A DNA stretch of 64,000 nt from Erythroxylum novogranatense (GCA_029891385.1 CM057230.1:14211372-14275371), one strand, 5' to 3'. Shown: positions 45,895-58,633, numbered from the stretch's first letter. Numbers and translations are program-made. Notes: generated by a model not told the origin, from the sequence alone.

Positions 45895-48800
45895 TGATAA
45901 GTGCATATTTGTCTAATATTTATGTTTTAATTATTCCTTTTTATTCCTCTTGTTGATGCAATTATTGGGACTTAATTTGATTTAATATTTCCTTGTAGGG
46001 AATTACAATCTTTGTGTAACGTGGGAAATTAAGAGGAAAACAGCAATTAAATCAAAGACAGAACAGGAAGGCGCAACATAACACACTGGAGACACGAAAA
46101 TAAATGGGGAAGAATTAAAACAAGTGGGCTCTTAATTGAGAAGAGACACGCAGAACAGGGGGAGGCCCACTTAAGGAGGAAAAGTGAGACAAAAACCTAG
46201 GGAAGCGTGAGACAAGGAAAAAGGGGGGGGGTTAAAAAAATAGCAGCGGCACTTTGAAGGAGTACGCACGCAGCATAAGACTAAAGAGAAAAGAAAAGAA
46301 AAAAGGTTGGAAGTTTGGATTCTTGGCATCACAACAGTGACGATACACGGGTGTAGCAAGGAGCAGCGGCACTTGGAGATCTTCTAGTTTTCCTTATTTC
46401 CCTTGTTATTTAGACAATGTTGATTAAGAATCTTGTTTTATTTAATTTCGTTATGAGTAGCTAAACTGTTTTAGTCAGGGAATTCCAACTGTTATGCTTT
46501 GACTCGTGAGACCTATTGTTTTGATTATTTGGTTTATAATATTCGTACTGTTTCTGTTTTACTGTCATTGTTTATTAATTGATTCTGTGATTAGGGCCCG
46601 ATTGTAGAATTAGTTAATTAACATATCGCCAACTGATTTACTTGGTGGTGTTAACTGGGTGATTAATGTTTGTGGCAATTGGCACTAGGACATATTACTT
46701 GTTTGATTTTGTGTTGAGAAACTTGCGATTTAATTAGATGAAGCACGAGTCAGTGCGTAGTCAGTTAGGGTTAGTGTTTCTTTAGAGCTTAATGCTGTTA
46801 ATTAATTGAATCTCGGAGAGAGTCTCGAAGAGGTTATTAGTTAATTAGGGAACAGTTCAAAGGAGTCTCTTTGATTGTTCTAAAATTAAGAAGAAACGAG
46901 GGAGCCAGAGGTAGTTGGTAACCATAGCTAACCTATTATTAAACCAAAGAAAATATTTGAGTCGATGATCGAGGTCTATGCATAATAATTAGGAATTTCC
47001 TGGCTAAGTTATCGTTTATTGAGTTAATCAATTTTATCTGTGTTCTTTGCTAGTTTAATCATAGTTGTTATTTTATTTGATATCAATTGCGTTAATCATT
47101 TATTAGTTGTTGGGACCTGATCCGGAAACCAAATCCCAACCGAAAAATGAAAAACGAAATGCGGAAGACATAATGCAAAACGAAGCGGAAACAAAGCAAT
47201 AGCTAAAGCGAAACGAAAAACGAAAGTACCGAAGCAAAACGAAGCGAAGCGGAATCGATACTTAACAAACGGAGCCGACATCCGAGAACAATCAAAAACA
47301 CAGAAACACATTCGCGTTGGGAACCTAGACTATCCAAACCCGGTATAATTTTTTTTTCTTTCTCTTATTCATTCCTTTTCTCTTTACTCAATCACATTGA
47401 AACCATACAATTTCCTTTTTGGAAATTTATCCTCATATAACACTCAATTCATATAATTTGTCTTAATCACGCAAATCTCATCTTTACCAAACTAACTTCT
47501 TAATCATTTTCTTATACATTCATTTAAAAACCCTTTTTACCCATTTTACCGAAATTTCGGCAGCATAACGGCTATATTTTGACAGCCAAAAATTTTGCAA
47601 TGATAAAAACACACTTCTAAAATCACAAAATCACATCCAACCTTAACAACCATCATCGGACCTCCTGTCCGGAAACCCAGCAGAAACAAACGCAATTTAT
47701 ACCTAACACTTCAAAAGTCTCAATCCAACACAATACAATCATATACATTTATCGTCATGAGCAAATCCATTCACATACATTTCAATTCATATATAACTCC
47801 ATAATTTACTTACACATATCATAAATTCAATTCACACTCATTTTAGCATAATCAGATACATTCTTTACATTCGGACTAAATACACTTTATTGGCTTTCTA
47901 ACCATCCATAAAATCCAATACTAACATCAAACTTTACACATAAATACGAACAAGCACAAATTGGACCGAGGTCATGCTCGTCTTCCATCCGATGTCCTGC
48001 TTAAAAACCTGGAGATTGGGGATGAAAGGGGGGTGAGCTCGGAAGCTCGTGGATAATATATTTATAAATTGAAACATAAGCTTAAAATTATCTTTTCAAA
48101 ATTTTCAAACATTTCCCATTCAAAATTTATCCAAAACCCATTTTCAAACTTTCCAAAACATTCATAAACAGCTCAAATTTCATGATTAAAAATTCACTTT
48201 CATTTCTCAAGTTCTCAAACTTTTCACAAATCATGCAAAATTTCAACATGAATGCATCATATAAGAGAAATTTCACGCACATAAACAAAATCAAAAATCA
48301 CATAACATAACTGAATGGTTTGATGTTGGACCCCACACCTCACCTGTAGGTGTTTGCGAGTTATATCATGGCGTATGTTTCATGGGTTATACCGCGACAT
48401 CTAACACAAATCACAATAACACATTAAATGGTTTGGTTTGGTCCATAACAGACGTCATCGCACATTTTCAAGATAGCGGTCATGCGGTAGTGAAGGAGTC
48501 CGTGATCGAACTCCATTGCCTCGCAGCAGGCGTGAGAGAAGGCTTTAACAAGTAGAGACAGTGCACTGACTCACAAAAGGACCTGACCAAACCCACATAA
48601 CACATAAGCGAAAACGAAAATTCAGATTGTCCGAAGGCACTTTTCAAAAATCTTGATTTTTCACATCTTTCAAATCATAACATCAAATTGTGTCAAAAAG
48701 CTTGATACATGCATATTCCACATATACAATCATATTCAATAAATCAATTAATCACATATAAATCAAACGCATAAACATGAATGCAATTATTTCTTTCACA

Positions 48801-50510
48801 CATAAATCAAAACATATATAGTTTCATAAAACACATTGCTCAAATTGTCTAAAAATATGATTTTTATAAATCTTGTATTTTCTAAAAATCATTTCTAACA
48901 TAAGGAAATTAATCCTTCAAAATCATAATATCCAAACATTTTTATAAACATTCATTTATCAAAACTTTGCTTCTTGAATTTTTAAATTAACATTTTTAGC
49001 TTAAAATTCAATAAATAAATATACTACCCACCTTATTTCCATGCTAGCATCTTGTCCAATGCTTCAATTTGACTTTTGCTTCTCTCTCTCTTCCAATTTA
49101 ACAAAACCATTTTACCACCATTTTCGTTATTTTTGAGCTTCAATGGACAACTTCCATCTTCTTCCTCCTCTTTGCTCTTAAAACCAACGAAAATCACTTA
49201 TAAAACCCAAGAAAAACCGACCTTCATGCTTGCTCCACCATGGCCGAAGCTTCCTTCTTCTTCTCCTTCTTCTCCACGTTTCTTCTCTCTTCTTTTCTCT
49301 CTTATTTTCTTTCTTATTTTTTTGCTGTATAAATCGTGAATTCCAGACGCTTAATATGACAGATATGGGCTGTGTTTCATGCCAGGTCATTAAAATGGGG
49401 GGAAAAGACCATAATGCCCCTCATTTAAGTTAACCTCCAACATTTACCTGATAGCTTGCGATCTAATTTAGGGAAACTAAACGAAATAATTTGGACAAAC
49501 CTTCTTCTTGAAAATTGTTCCTCTAGATCATACAAATCTAACGCCACCAACCGCGCTCAATTCGGATCCGAAACGAAGAAGTTATAGCCAAAATACTATC
49601 GGACCTTCACAAAACCTGAGACTGAACATTAACATAATTTCAGTCCAGAAATTAACAATCTTAGGGATGAAATTAAATTTCGATCCCTTCACATGATTTG
49701 TAGCTCTATATCTTAATTTTATTTGGCCTCAAGAATCAACTCAATCGGAGTTGTACAACTCCCGAAAATCGCAAAATACTGAACTATGTTCAGCAAATTA
49801 TCCAACTTATAACCTATAACCAAATCTCTCGCTTCGAGAATCAAATCAATCGGATGTCGGACGAAGGAATTATAAGCAAAAGATGACAAAAGGGATCGGA
49901 TTAAAAACAAAGTAATAGAACTTCAAGACCGAACTTTTCAAAAATCATATCTCTCGATCCCGAACTCAGAATTTGACAAATTTGGTGTCAATAAAAAGAT
50001 CAAATGAAGCTCTACAACTTCCCTGAAGTACTCAAAATCAAATTAGGTCTTAAAAGGGGTCAAAACCTTAATCAAAGATTCTGTCCAAAATAGCTTTTCC
50101 TAAAGGACTTCCAATTTTTAATCGCATCATAACTCCTTACCCCGATATCGAAAAATTGCAAACTTTATATCAATGGAGAGATAAAAACATCATCTAAAAC
50201 TTTCATGAAGACCACTTGCTCTAATTCAAACTAAATCTATACGACGAGTGGCCTCGAAGCATAGAACATATAAATCTGTACTTAATAGCATTTTCAAAAC
50301 AAAGCAAATCTTCGGAAAATCATATCTCTCACTCCCGACATCGAAAAATAGCAAACTTTATGTCCACAAAAAGCTCTCGACATAGGCTACAATTTTTATG
50401 TTGATCATTTTATCGAATTTGGCCTAAATCAAAAAGTCAACTTTTTCTTCAAAAAGTCAAACTCCAATCGAACTTTGACTGATCATAACTCTCACTTCCG
50501 ATATCGAAAA

Positions 50511-53500
50511 TGTAACACCCCACTCCCGCATGACCCGAACCCGACATCGATGGTGATATTCGAGTTCGTACCCCGCGAGGGTGGCGTGCTACATCACTTA
50601 GTCAGTCAAAACTCAGTATAAATATTTTTCTTTTATCTTAACGCATGCACACACACATTATAATTTATGCGGAAAAAATTTACATACACAATTTAATGGC
50701 CTCGTGGCCCTTTTCATATTTACAATTTATTTCAGTCTGTTGAATTTATAAATTGTCCAAATCAGTAATACAAAAATAAAAAAAATAGAAATACCCTAAG
50801 ACAGACGCGAACTGATCTCGACCACTACTCTGCTTCCTTAACCAGCAGATGTCATACGCCCGCTGCCTAACGGGTATTCTTCGAGTCTGAAAAATAGTTG
50901 CAAATTTTGGGTGAGTTTTATGAACTCGGTGAGAAACCATCATCGATGGTTCACCCAATTCATGCAACACGCCGTTTCACATAACATATATTCACATTCT
51001 TTGCATATTTAAGCACATTGCACAGCTTCAATTGAACTCGCACTATTTAGACATTTCACACGGTTATACATACGTAACCAATTGAATTCAGAAACATTCA
51101 ACCATAAGATGATATTTCCCAATTTACATTCAGGAATACCACGGAATTACAAGACAAGTCAGCCTTTCATTCATTCAAAGAAGTGCAATCCAATGCATAT
51201 ATAATGCGCATGTGACCCTTTCTAATTTATTACGGTGTTGTGACCGAGCGCCTAAACCGTCCCAATATGGGCACATTAATCGGTGAGCTCGAGGCTCAAT
51301 CGTCCCCAATATGCAAGATAATCGTTGAGCCAAAGGCTCGAAATCAATGGGGCTCAGGGCCCAATATAAACGTTGAGCTAGTAGCTCTCGGTGGCTGCTC
51401 TGGTCACAACTCTTATTAACCGATCATGCATTCATGCATGGAATGCATGTGTCACAATTAAATAATATGGCATCACAATCAAATCCAATTTTTCATATTC
51501 AAACAATTATTTCGCAACGATTCGCAGTATAACCACAAACACGATTGATAATCTCAAATTAACACATTCACACAATTGGTTCACAAACAATCACATTCCA
51601 ATCACAATCAATCACATTCAAATCACATATAGCAAGTAGGACACTTCTATGTCAGTATCTCCCAGTACATCGGGCACCTTCGGCCCGGAATCAGTCATAA
51701 ACAAACGCATGGCCCACCGTTATCTCCACAGTGTTATAAATTCAAAATTATAAACAATTAATAATCGAGAAACCATCTAGGTTACTCACCTTTGCTTCCG
51801 AAGCTAAAGCCTGGAAGTCTCGGCAACGTCTGTGAATTGACGTTCCAAATGCTTCTCTAAAACAGTTCAAATATATCCAACATTACCAATTGCATAATCA
51901 TAAATATTAACTAATGCACACATAGCAATTCAAACATGTACAATGCATGTTCATGACATTCCCGGCCCTAACCCAAATTTTCCTATAATAAAAATTTCAT
52001 CTAAAAATTAGAAAACTATAGCCACTGACAGCACCCAATTTGGACCTCAATATATCCAAAAATAACTAAAACAGTGATCACCGGACAATTACCCGGGGCC
52101 ACGTCAATTTTCCGTCTAAAAATTCCCAATTTCTCACAAAACGAAATTCAATATTCTATGAAGCCGATGCCTCAAGAATCAGGTCAATCGGACATCAGAC
52201 GGAAAAGAAATTGACAAAAGAAGGAAGTAGGTCACTTAATGCCAAAAAAAACAATAATAACAAATTAAACTTCTACCTCTCTTCCTTCCCCTTTCTTTCC
52301 TATTGCCAAACTGAATTTCCAACAACCATAATTCTTAACACACAAATCGGAAAAATACAAACCATAGCTTGTTGGAAAGATCATGAAAAGCTCTACAATT
52401 CTCAAGAATACCATAAAAAATCAATTCCAACCCTAAGGGTGTCAAATATCCCATCAAAGCTACTGCCTACTCAAAATGTATCAACACAGGACAGTATCTT
52501 GCTAATTCAAGAACTCACTGATTATTCAGCCAAAAATTACCACATAAATATGCTCAACAAGTTCACAATGTCATCTACAACTTTCATGAACAACCCAAAA
52601 TCAAATTCCATTGCTAACCAAGTCAATTAATTCCCTCAATGTTGCTGTCCCTGAAACCATTCAATTTGAGCAGTAAACTTATAACAAACATAACTCCCTG
52701 TAAACAAGTCAGAAAAATCAGAACTTTTTATCCCTGAAAATATAAAACCTCAAACTTCAATTCTTCCTGAAATAACCAAACTCCAATTCAGCCTTTAACA
52801 ATTTCAAATGTGTTATGCAAGTTTCTGACCTAACCAGCACTTAACATCACAATGTAGGTTCAGTTTTTGAAATTCCATATCTCCCACATCTGTTTTCCAA
52901 ACATTATAAGCCATATATCATTTTCTAGATCAATGTGTCATCTAGAACTCTTCAGTACAATTCAAACTCCAATTCAATTCACAAAAATTACCAAAAATGC
53001 TTTCAATCCGAAAACTCCCAAAATCGACAAGTAGGCTAGGTTTCCACAAATGACAGAAAATCAGTCAACATTTCACAATGCATAACTCCCAAACTACTGA
53101 TCGAAAAATTACAAGATCAGTGGCAATGGCAAGCTAACAATGTAGGCTTCAACTCTCATGAAGACCAGTTTCCCTAATTCCATATCAATTAATTTAGAAA
53201 AATCAACAAAGTAGTTAGGTCATAAATACGGGTACTGTTCACAGACCCCAAAACAGGAATTTTCCATGCAAATTTTCGACCTTCTAACATTACAATTTAG
53301 CAACACCTATTTCACACTAAATTGAAGCCAACATCCCAAAGTTTAAGTGGCCACAAACCTCACCTCATTTTCTCACCTATACAATTAGTTATGACCAAAA
53401 CATTGCAATAGGGTCAACACCAAATTTTCCAGATTTCATCCTTGCCTCTTCCTCTTTCATTCTATCACTTTACCTACATCAACATACATTCATTTACACC

Positions 53501-54684
53501 TCCAATTCAACCACAAAACCATTACAACATTTGCTTACATGATTAAACAAGATTTGGAAGCACATACACAAGTAACTTTCCTTAGTTTTCCATTCATCTA
53601 AGCTTTCAAAATTCAATCCAAAACTAAGCCAAAATCAATGCAAACCATATTCATTCACTTATCCATACACAAGCACACACTTAAATCCATTCAAACCTAG
53701 CACTATGATGATCAAATAAATGCACAAGTACTTCCCAAGAATGCTTCTAACTGCTAAAGAAAGAATACAACCATCAATACTCACCTTAAACAAGTTACAA
53801 GCTCTTAAATCTTCAAATCACTCAAACTTACTATCTTCTCTTCACACCTACGGTTACTCACCATCACAAGACTTAGGTTTGTACTTTTATTCACTTAAGA
53901 AGAGAAAGTAAATAGGTAGGTTAATAGAGGCTTTATGTGTAAGTAAAGGTTGAGAAGAAGCCACGAAGGAGAAAGGAAAGAAGCCCTAAAATTCAAACTA
54001 CAAAAGTCTTTGAAAGACAAGTGTCGTAAATGATGAAGGAAAAGACAAAGACATTAAATGTATAAGAAGACTTGTCAATTAATTGAGAACAAGACAAAAG
54101 CAAAGCTATGGAGGAGAGGATCTTTAGCTTTCAAAGTAATGTTTTTAAGGCTTACCAAAGAGGAATGTCGTGGATGACTTAAAAGAAACAAGACAAAACC
54201 ATTTAATGCATGTGGACACTTGTCCTGATAATTATTTCGGTTCCAAATTCTACTCCAATTTCTTGTCAAACTCCAATGGCTTAACTTAATAAATCCTAAC
54301 ATCATATCTCTATTTTTTTAGTGCCATTGACCAGTCATTTCCAGTACAGGAAACCCACTCAATCAGTCAGTTGGAATTTTTCGGTCCGAGCAACTAACCC
54401 GAAAAATTCCAGAAAAATTTCCATAAATCCCTAAAAATGTAAAACACTCAATGGAGCACTCCAAATAATTTTTTCAAATACAACTTTCACATAAATTTAA
54501 CAAAAGATCACAATTAGACACTTATGCTGGAAATGTCATGAATGCATGTATACTATGTGCAAGTGCAAAACAATCATCAGTTATAGAGGCTATATGATGT
54601 ATGTTCATGCCGAGTTATAAATCAATACTCCTAACCCGTCCCAATTTACTAAAATACCCTTCCCATCGGTGATGGGATGTTACA
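50511..54684 (-). mobile_element. Solo LTR related to the Tekay-like LTR, inside the other solo LTR
   Basis: GAAAA flanks both ends (50506-50510 and 54685-54689). It starts TGTAACACCCC and ends GGGATGTTACA on the plus strand. Read leftward it aligns along most of its 4174 bp with the LTR at 27133-31100 but is clearly diverged. It lacks the GC-rich island (expected near 52230) and keeps the hairpin module (51237-51410) and the GAACCATCGATGATGG palindrome (50933-50952). Confidence 0.87.
51237..51410 (-). promoter_or_regulatory. Multi-hairpin module in the solo LTR (diverged copy)
   Basis: The outer stem GTTGTGACC (51237-51245)/GGTCACAAC (51402-51410) is a perfect 9 bp. Inner hairpins are CCC-AATAT-GGG (51261-51271), GAGC-TCGAG-GCTC (51285-51297), GAGCC-AAA-GGCTC (51327-51339) and GAGCTA-G-TAGCTC (51375-51387). 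Compared with 30403-30532 the stems are kept and the loops replaced. Confidence 0.6.
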
Positions 54685-55265
54685 GAAAAATATCAAACTT
54701 TATGGCTACAGAAAGCTCTTGACATAAACTACAAGTTTCCAGAAGACAATTTTCTCAAATTTTGCCTCAAATAAAAAGTCAACTCTCAAGTCAAACTTTC
54801 TATCTCCAAAAGTTAACTTTCTTAATTTTTTTCAAATTCTCTCACTTTTCTCTTTATTTCTTGATTTTCTACTAACTTTTCAATCAATTCATTCGCTTAA
54901 ACTTTCATAACCCATACAAATCTCCACAATTATCAAATACATTGAAAACTCATAATTCGTTTCTCAAAATTTCCTTAAAGTATAATTTCATCTATAACAT
55001 AATACTTAAACAAACTCATTCAATTTCATTTACTATTTCTAAATTTCAATTAAAGATCGGGGTCCAACATTAGTGGTTAGATTAATTAGTAGTTTAGTGG
55101 AAAACTCCAAAACCCCCTTTTTAATTAATTTCATTCGTTCTTTGGCATTTGAATAGAATCAATTTATTCTATTCTCTGTGGATCGACCCCATTACCACTG
55201 TGCGCAATTTATTTTCGTTTGGTGTTTGGGAATTATTTTTGGTGGATTCGACACCCATCACAAAT

Positions 55266-56592
55266 ATGTTACAAACAGCAATACAGGCACAACTACCTAC
55301 ACTTACAGTGATGCAACAGTAACAAATATTGGTTGCTCTGAATCCTCAACAACACTTGGGTAATTCTTCCACATCCGGTAATGCTCACTTGACCCAAAAC
55401 TCCTCAGGTGTGCATAATGGTTCTTGGATATTGGATAGTGGCGCTACTGATCACATTACTTGTAATCTAAAATCATTAAAAGACGTTATATATGATCCAC
55501 TAATACAACCTGTTCAAATTCCAAATGGGGAATCAGTGAAAGTGGAAGCTCTTAGGAAAGTTGAGTTGAGCAAATGTTTGGTTTTGGATCAAGTTCTTAG
55601 AACTTCAAAATTCTGTTTCAATTTGATTTCCATCAGTCGGTTAACTAAAGAATTGAATTGTTTCCTAATATTTTGGTCCGATTTATGCATCATACAGGAC
55701 TTACCCTCGAGGAAGCTGATTGGAGTGGGTAGAGTGCGTGATGGACTTTATCATCTGGAGCCAATGAGTGAGAGGGTTGCATTGGCAGTAGTTGCTCAAA
55801 CTAAAGATGCTAGCTTGTGGCACAGAAGGTTAGGACATCTTCCAGTAGCCCGGTTCTCATTTGTTCTGAATTTATCTTGTAGTAGTGGACAAGATTTTTT
55901 TGTGTTGCTTTTTATCGAGAAAGAAAGACTCGGTTACCATTTCCTATTAGCAGCAATAAAACTTCTCGTGCTTTTGAGTTGATCCACTGTGACATTTGGG
56001 GTAGATATAATACTCCGTCACTTTCTAGATCCCATTATTTTATCACCATTGTTGATGATTATAGTCGAACAAATTGGGTCTACTTGATGAAGTATAAATA
56101 TGAAACGAAGAAGTACCTATTACATTTCCTCAATTGGGTTCAGACACAATTTAATTTGCAAGTTACAGTGATAAGATCAGATAATGGCATAGAGTTTAAA
56201 GATGGTGAACTGCTACGTTATTATAGTGATCATGGGATTGAACAACAAACGAGTTGCATTTACACTCCTCAATAAAATGGAGTTGTGGAACGCAAGCATC
56301 GTCACCTATTGGAGGTTGCTAAAGCACTGAAATTTTAGGCTAATCTTCCTATAAAATTTTGGGGGGAATGTATGTTGACAACTACTTACTTAATTAATCG
56401 TATGCCATTGTCAGTACTCGGTGATAAAACTCCATTTGAAGTTTTACTTGGAAAGGTGCCACAATACGATCATTTGCGAGTGTTTGGTTGCTTGTATTAT
56501 GGCTTGGCTACAGGTAAATCAAAGGATAAATTTGATCCTCGATCTAGCAAAGGTATTTTCTAGGCTATCCACATGGACAGAAGGGCTACAAA
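55266..56592 (+). pseudogene. pol: gag end, protease and integrase of the second-layer copia, several stops
   Basis: Gag-like tail until a TAA near 55320. The protease has WILDSGATDHITCNL at about 55427-55471, with the intact D-S-G. The GAG-pre-integrase is LWHRRLGHLPVARF near 55818-55860, followed by a frame change near 55890. The integrase core is at 55979-56275 (HCDIWGRYNTPS, FITIVDDYSRTNWVYLM, VIRSDNGIEF). TAA near 56273 replaces a conserved glutamine before NGVVERKHRHLLEVAKAL, and TAG near 56336 follows. The C-terminal part has YLINRMPLSVLGDKTPFEVL; a shift near 56560 precedes the next frame. Confidence 0.85.
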
Positions 56593-58626
56593 GTGTTCAA
56601 TATTGGCACTAAGTCTCTTTATGTTACTCGTGATGTGGTGTTTTTCGAAACCTCATTTCCATATGCTTCACCTTCATCGGAGTCAGCGTCCTTGCCATTG
56701 AATGATGTGTTTGTTGATACGGATTGGGCAGATGCACCACCATCTATGGTACCAATTTTTTCACCCACCGCTTCTTATTCTCCAGCACATGCAGATGTTC
56801 CAGATAATGTTTCATCTTCCTCCAGTCCTATTGTGGAGTCTTCATTTGCCACAGTGCCTACGGATACAACTATAGTTCCACTTGGCGATAGGCGCAACTC
56901 TTGTCTCTGTCAACTTCCTTGCAAACTCAGTGATTATTCTTTTACTCTGCCACCCTCTCTCTCTGCTCCAGCTTCGAAATCACACTCACCCACCCCTTCA
57001 GCCAACTCGCTGGTATATCCTCTCTCTCAATCTCTTTCATATTCACATACTTCATCTGCTCATAATATTTTTTTAGCGGCCATCACGACTCAGGATGAAC
57101 CTAGTTCTTTCTCTCAGGTAGTGAAGTATGCTCATTGGAGACGATCCATGGAAAATGAGATTGAGGCTTTGGAGGCCAATCACACGTTGTCTTTGCAGCC
57201 ATTACCACCTAACAAGCGTGCCATTGATTCTAAATGGGTGTATAAGGTGAAATATAATCCTAATGGTAGTGTGGAGCATTATAAAGCGCGCTTGGTTGCC
57301 AAAGGTTATACACAGATTAAGGGTGTTGATTTCCATGAAACATTCTCTCCTGTGGCCAAATTAGTTACCGTTCGTTATCTTTTGGCCATCAATTCTATTC
57401 GGCATTGGGAACTTCATCAGCTGGATGTGAAAAATGTTTTTCTTCATGGCAACTTGGAAGAAGAAGTCTACATGAAAATTCCTCCAGGATTTGCACATAA
57501 GGGGGAGACGCGAGTTTGTAGGCTTCAAAAATCCTTATATAGGTTACGTCAGGCTTCCAGAAATTGGTACCACAAATTCACTAATGCTCTCCTTCATATT
57601 GGTTACATCCAGTCCCTTGCTAACTACTCTCTTTTTACTTTCACTTGCGGAGACTCCTTTGTTGCTATGCTAATATATGTTGATGATGTAATTGTCACTA
57701 GTAATGATGCCTCCCGTATTTCTTACCTGAAGAAGTATTTGGATGATCAATTTCGCATCAAAGATCTTGGAAAACTTAAATACTTCTTAAGGATTGAAGT
57801 AGCTCGTTCTTCTACTGGCATTGTGCTTAATCAACGCAAATACATTCTTGATCTTTTAATTGAAGCTGGTTTATTAGGCAGCAAACCGTCTCCTTTTCCC
57901 ATGGCGTCGAATCACAAGTTGTCCATTCATGAGGTACTCCTTGATCCATCACAATATCGTCGCCTAGTTGGTCGTCTTCTTTACTTGACGATTACTCGTT
58001 CCGACATTTGCTATGCCATTCATGTTTTGACCCAGTTCATACACCAGCCCCGTCAGCCACAATTGGATGTTGCACATAGAGTACTTCGGTATCTAAAGGG
58101 CTCCCCAGGTCAAGGTTTGTTATTTCCCTCGTCTGGTACATTGTCTCTTCGGGCTTATTGTGACGCTGATTGGGCTGGTTGCCCCACTACTCGTCGTTCC
58201 ACAACTGGTTACATAGTATTTCTTGGTTCTTCTCCCATCTCTTGGCGTGCCAAGAAACAGTCTGTCATATCCCAATCATCTGCTGAAGCTGAATACCATT
58301 CCGTGGCTACTACCACCAGTGAAATCATTTGGCTTATACGTCTTCTGCAAGATCTTCAGGTTTCTTATCCTCTTCCGGTTTTTCTTTATTGTGATAATCA
58401 AGCTGCTTTGCATATTGCCTCTAATCCTGTTTTTGACGAGCGTACTAAACATACTAAGATTGACTGTTGTTTCATTCGTCACCATATTCAATCTCAACAT
58501 GTTCTTCCTTGTTCCATCTCCTCCCGTTTTCAACTTGCTGACATTTTTACTAAGGCTCTTGGTCACAATTGTTTTCATGAGTTGCTTGCCAAGTTGGGCA
58601 TTTACGACTTGCACGCTCCAACTTGA
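56593..58626 (+). CDS. pol: Reverse transcriptase/RNase H of the second-layer copia, intact 677-codon frame
   Basis: The longest open frame in the window. An S/P/T-rich linker comes first. The copia reverse transcriptase starts near residue 215 (DSKWVYKVKYNPNGSVEHYK, ARLVAKGYTQIKGVDFHETF). Catalytic Y-V-D-D is at residues 362-365. The RNase H block has YCDADWAGCPTTRRSTTGY and SQSSAEAEYHSVATTTSEII, then FLYCDNQAALHIASNPVFDE, HTKIDCCFIRHHI and ADIFTKALG. It ends LGIYDLHAPT, then the polypurine tract TTGAGGGGGAG and the LTR. All catalytic residues I can check are present, but it can only be made as part of a polyprotein that is broken upstream. Confidence 0.9.
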   Translation: MFNIGTKSLYVTRDVVFFETSFPYASPSSESASLPLNDVFVDTDWADAPPSMVPIFSPTASYSPAHADVPDNVSSSSSPIVESSFATVPTDTTIVPLGDRRNSCLCQLPCKLSDYSFTLPPSLSAPASKSHSPTPSANSLVYPLSQSLSYSHTSSAHNIFLAAITTQDEPSSFSQVVKYAHWRRSMENEIEALEANHTLSLQPLPPNKRAIDSKWVYKVKYNPNGSVEHYKARLVAKGYTQIKGVDFHETFSPVAKLVTVRYLLAINSIRHWELHQLDVKNVFLHGNLEEEVYMKIPPGFAHKGETRVCRLQKSLYRLRQASRNWYHKFTNALLHIGYIQSLANYSLFTFTCGDSFVAMLIYVDDVIVTSNDASRISYLKKYLDDQFRIKDLGKLKYFLRIEVARSSTGIVLNQRKYILDLLIEAGLLGSKPSPFPMASNHKLSIHEVLLDPSQYRRLVGRLLYLTITRSDICYAIHVLTQFIHQPRQPQLDVAHRVLRYLKGSPGQGLLFPSSGTLSLRAYCDADWAGCPTTRRSTTGYIVFLGSSPISWRAKKQSVISQSSAEAEYHSVATTTSEIIWLIRLLQDLQVSYPLPVFLYCDNQAALHIASNPVFDERTKHTKIDCCFIRHHIQSQHVLPCSISSRFQLADIFTKALGHNCFHELLAKLGIYDLHAPT

Positions 58627-58633
58627 GGGGGAG

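Larger units (their letters stand above)
47108..55069 (-). mobile_element. Solo LTR of a long-LTR gypsy family, itself interrupted
   Basis: TTAGT flanks both ends (47103-47107 and 55070-55074). The sequence has inverted ends TGTTGGGACC...GGTCCAACA. After removing the inner insertion it is about 3.78 kb with no primer site, polypurine tract or coding, as left by recombination between two LTRs. Minus orientation is inferred: read leftward it begins TGTTGGACCCCGATC, and a GAGCTCACCC motif near 48040 matches the 3' part of the Tekay-like LTR. Confidence 0.82.
18103..55260 (+). mobile_element. Athila-like gypsy element without pol (gag-protease only), split by later insertions
   Basis: The ends are exact. 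The LTR starts TGATAAGTGCAT and ends CATCA, with CAAAT duplicated at 18098-18102 and 55261-55265. Own sequence is 18103-20927, 43216-47107 and 55075-55260 (counting one copy of each inner target duplication). It has a tRNA-Asp-like primer site, gag, an Athila-type protease and a 3' region, but no reverse transcriptase, RNase H or integrase. Coding stops soon after the protease linker at 44398, directly before a conserved post-pol Athila motif. This fits the reported class of non-autonomous gag-bearing elements (TR-GAG type), which depend on enzymes from relatives. Confidence 0.85.
45895..55260 (+). repeat. 3' LTR of the Athila-like element, interrupted
   Basis: Left part 45895-47107 and right part 55075-55260 together match 18103-19488. 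The gap is the solo LTR 47108-55069 with its TTAGT duplication. CAAAT follows the LTR at 55261-55265. Confidence 0.9.
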
